NCBI GenBank assembly: GCA_964519585.1
Contig: CAZFIO010000028.1
Location: forward strand, 1 to 16,167
Direction of reading: 5' to 3'
Origin: CAZFIO01 sp964519585
Lineage (GTDB): Bacteria; Bacillota; Clostridia; Tissierellales; Tissierellaceae
DNA: 16,167 nucleotides
Shown here: in pieces, positions 14,409-16,167 of the stretch
Layout of the letters: each line of letters begins with the position of its first letter
Numbering within the stretch: position 1 is the first letter of the stretch
Made by a program: the position numbers and the translations under genes
The notes under the pieces: generated by a model
Databases searched by the model: none
Told to the model about the DNA's origin: nothing
What the model saw: only the letters and a program-made list of their open reading frames with translations

Positions 14409-16167
14409 ATGACTAGGGGAAAAAGAAAAATAAAAGCTAATTTAAGTAACGAAATCTATGGAATAGTAGTTATTGTTTTTAGCATATTATTTATGATGAG
14501 CTTAATTAGCTATAAAATAGGTTTGATTGGATTAATCATAAGGGGAACAGTATTTCCTCTTATGGGTTTTGGTAGCTATTTCTTTCCCCCACTTATTTTT
14601 ATTTTTGGTATCAGTCTATTTATGGGCAATCTAGATTCAAATAAAATTAAAAAGTTTATATACCTTATTTTGATCTTTATTTTGTTTCTTATCTTCTTAG
14701 ATAGATGGAATTTAAGTAACCAGGGATTTATTAGTAGAATAAAGTTATCTATAGATTTGTCCAAATTATATAAGGGTGGCGGAATTATTGGTGCATTTTT
14801 TGGGTTTTTTCTTTATAAAATATTTGGCGTAGTTGGTAGTTCTATAATTTTATTTTTTTTATTCTTTACCACATTAATACTCTTGTTTAATTTAAATGTA
14901 AAAATTATATTTAAAAATATATATACCAAGTTTAAATCTTATAATAAAAAAACAACAAGGAAGGAAATTATAGACCATAAAGAGGTTAAGTCACTATCAC
15001 CACCTGAAGTTTTGAATATTTCCAATTATAAAGATTTGAAAAGCAAAACAGCTGAAGATTCAGATATAAGTCAACCAAATTCCACAACAATCATTTTAAA
15101 AACAAAGAAAGAAGGAAAAAATTTTACCAGTTATAATCCACCTTCGGTGGATTTGTTGGAGGCAGATGAAATAAAATCAAGGGACCGTTTCAAAAAAGAA
15201 ATATTAAAAAACGCCCAACTTATTGAGGAGACCATGAATAATTTTGGAATTGATGCTAAGGTTACCCAGATTAATAAGGGTCCTACTATTACATGCTATG
15301 AGCTATCGCCATCTCCAGGAATTAAGCTGAGCAAAATAGTTTCTCTTGCAGATAATATAGCATTAAGCCTAGCCTCTTCGGATATAAGAATTGAAGCTCC
15401 TATACCAGGAAAGTCGGCTGTTGGTATAGAAGTACCAAATAAAATCAAGGAAAATGTATATCTTAAAGAAATAATTACTTCAGATGAATTTATAAACATA
15501 GATTCAGTCATACCCCTAGCTTTAGGTAAGGATGTTACAGGAAAAACTATTGTCTCATCCATTGATAAAATGCCCCATCTTCTTATAGCAGGAGCCACTG
15601 GATCTGGAAAAAGTGTATGCATTAATACAATAATTATGAATATAATCTTTAAATCATCACCAGATGATGTTAAGTTGCTCTTGATAGACCCTAAGGTAGT
15701 AGAATTAAGTGTATATAATTCTATACCACATTTACTAATACCAGTTGTTACAGAAGCAAAAAAAGCTTCTGGGGCCTTAAACTGGGCAGTTAATGAGATG
15801 GAAGATAGATACAAATTATTTGCACAAAATAGTGTCAGAGACATAGAAGCATATAATAAAAGAATTGAAATAGACGGTTCGGATAAACTTTGTAGAATTG
15901 TAATAATAATTGATGAACTAGCTGATTTAATGATGGTTGCACCTCAGGAAGTTGAGGACTATATATCCAGGCTTGCACAAATGGCAAGGGCAGCAGGCAT
16001 ATATCTAATTGTAGCTACCCAAAGACCATCAGTTGATGTAATTACAGGTACAATAAAGGCAAATATACCATCTAGAATTTCTTTTGCTGTTTCTTCACAG
16101 GTGGATTCAAGAACTATATTAGATATGTCAGGGGCAGAAAAATTACTGGGTAAAGGAGATATGCTCT
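14409..16167 (+). CDS. ftsK: DNA translocase FtsK/SpoIIIE (5' part, 3' end outside window)
   Basis: FtsK/SpoIIIE is a septum-located, ATP-driven DNA pump that clears chromosomes from the division or sporulation septum. The frame is open from ATG 14409 (AAGGTGAT at 14398-14405) to the window end, about 586 codons. The N-terminus has about four membrane segments (roughly 18-38, 50-75, 82-98 and 125-160). A lysine-rich linker follows, then the alpha domain (RFKKEILKNAQLIEETMNNFGIDAKV). The RecA-like motor has Walker A GATGSGKS at 395-402, LIDPKVVELSVYN, Walker B IIIDELADLM with D502-E503, and ATQRPSVDVITG. The rest of the motor and the gamma DNA-reading domain lie beyond the window. Position after tepA suggests the SpoIIIE-type orthologue; whether it serves division, sporulation or both cannot be told. 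Confidence 0.96.
   Translation, partial: MTRGKRKIKANLSNEIYGIVVIVFSILFMMSLISYKIGLIGLIIRGTVFPLMGFGSYFFPPLIFIFGISLFMGNLDSNKIKKFIYLILIFILFLIFLDRWNLSNQGFISRIKLSIDLSKLYKGGGIIGAFFGFFLYKIFGVVGSSIILFFLFFTTLILLFNLNVKIIFKNIYTKFKSYNKKTTRKEIIDHKEVKSLSPPEVLNISNYKDLKSKTAEDSDISQPNSTTIILKTKKEGKNFTSYNPPSVDLLEADEIKSRDRFKKEILKNAQLIEETMNNFGIDAKVTQINKGPTITCYELSPSPGIKLSKIVSLADNIALSLASSDIRIEAPIPGKSAVGIEVPNKIKENVYLKEIITSDEFINIDSVIPLALGKDVTGKTIVSSIDKMPHLLIAGATGSGKSVCINTIIMNIIFKSSPDDVKLLLIDPKVVELSVYNSIPHLLIPVVTEAKKASGALNWAVNEMEDRYKLFAQNSVRDIEAYNKRIEIDGSDKLCRIVIIIDELADLMMVAPQEVEDYISRLAQMARAAGIYLIVATQRPSVDVITGTIKANIPSRISFAVSSQVDSRTILDMSGAEKLLGKGDML

Noticed and set aside
15296..15844. 182-codon open frame on the minus strand
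   Set aside because: It lies wholly inside ftsK and opposes the alpha and motor domains, which have all expected motifs. No ribosome binding site or family signature was seen on the minus strand.
1..16167. A previously undescribed multi-gene defence, mobile or biosynthetic system
   Set aside because: All 15 genes belong to known conserved families in a familiar order, all on one strand. No repeats, integrase, transposase, toxin-antitoxin pair or foreign-looking block was seen.

Overview
This AT-rich window carries the conserved nusA-infB translation/RNA operon region of a low-GC Gram-positive bacterium. The sequence supports that placement in several ways: a PolC-type replicase; the order polC-rimP-nusA-rnpM-infB-rbfA-nrnA-truB-ribF-rpsO-pnp; a following block ylxY-dut-ymxH-tepA-ftsK/spoIIIE; heavy AGA/AGG arginine use; strong GGAGG-type ribosome binding sites; and TGA used as a stop. 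The YlxY and YmxH families point to a spore former, most likely a member of the Clostridia. A Tissierella-like lineage is a guess from gene order only.

Layout, all on the + strand: (1) 1-2185 is the 3' part of polC, the replicative DNA polymerase. (2) 2182-9301 holds a promoter, a leader terminator and the tightly packed rimP-nusA-rnpM-infB-rbfA-nrnA-truB-ribF run. Gaps there are short, one pair of genes overlaps, and several ribosome binding sites lie on the preceding stop codon. (3) 9302-11921 holds rpsO with its own leader, a hairpin, then pnp and a strong intrinsic terminator. (4) 11983-14345 holds shorter units, most with promoter-like and terminator-like signals of their own: a YlxY-type polysaccharide deacetylase, dUTPase, a YmxH-type PRC-barrel protein and a TepA/ClpP-like serine protease. 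(5) 14409-16167 is the 5' part of an ftsK/spoIIIE DNA translocase that runs off the window.

The first part is one functional block for making and maturing the translation and RNA machinery: 30S maturation (RimP, RbfA), transcription elongation (NusA), initiation (IF2), tRNA modification (TruB), RNA decay (PNPase, NrnA) and S15. RibF (flavin cofactors) rides along. The second block has a sporulation and envelope flavour. No gap longer than about 130 bases lacks a gene. I saw no rRNA, tRNA, CRISPR array, insertion sequence or attachment site.

I did not find a new multi-gene system; this is mostly a housekeeping region. The most interesting points are a RibF whose riboflavin-kinase half has lost its signature residues, a possible NusA attenuator before rimP, a possible S15 feedback pseudoknot before rpsO, altered catalytic residues in the YlxY-type deacetylase, and a possible sigma-E promoter before ymxH.
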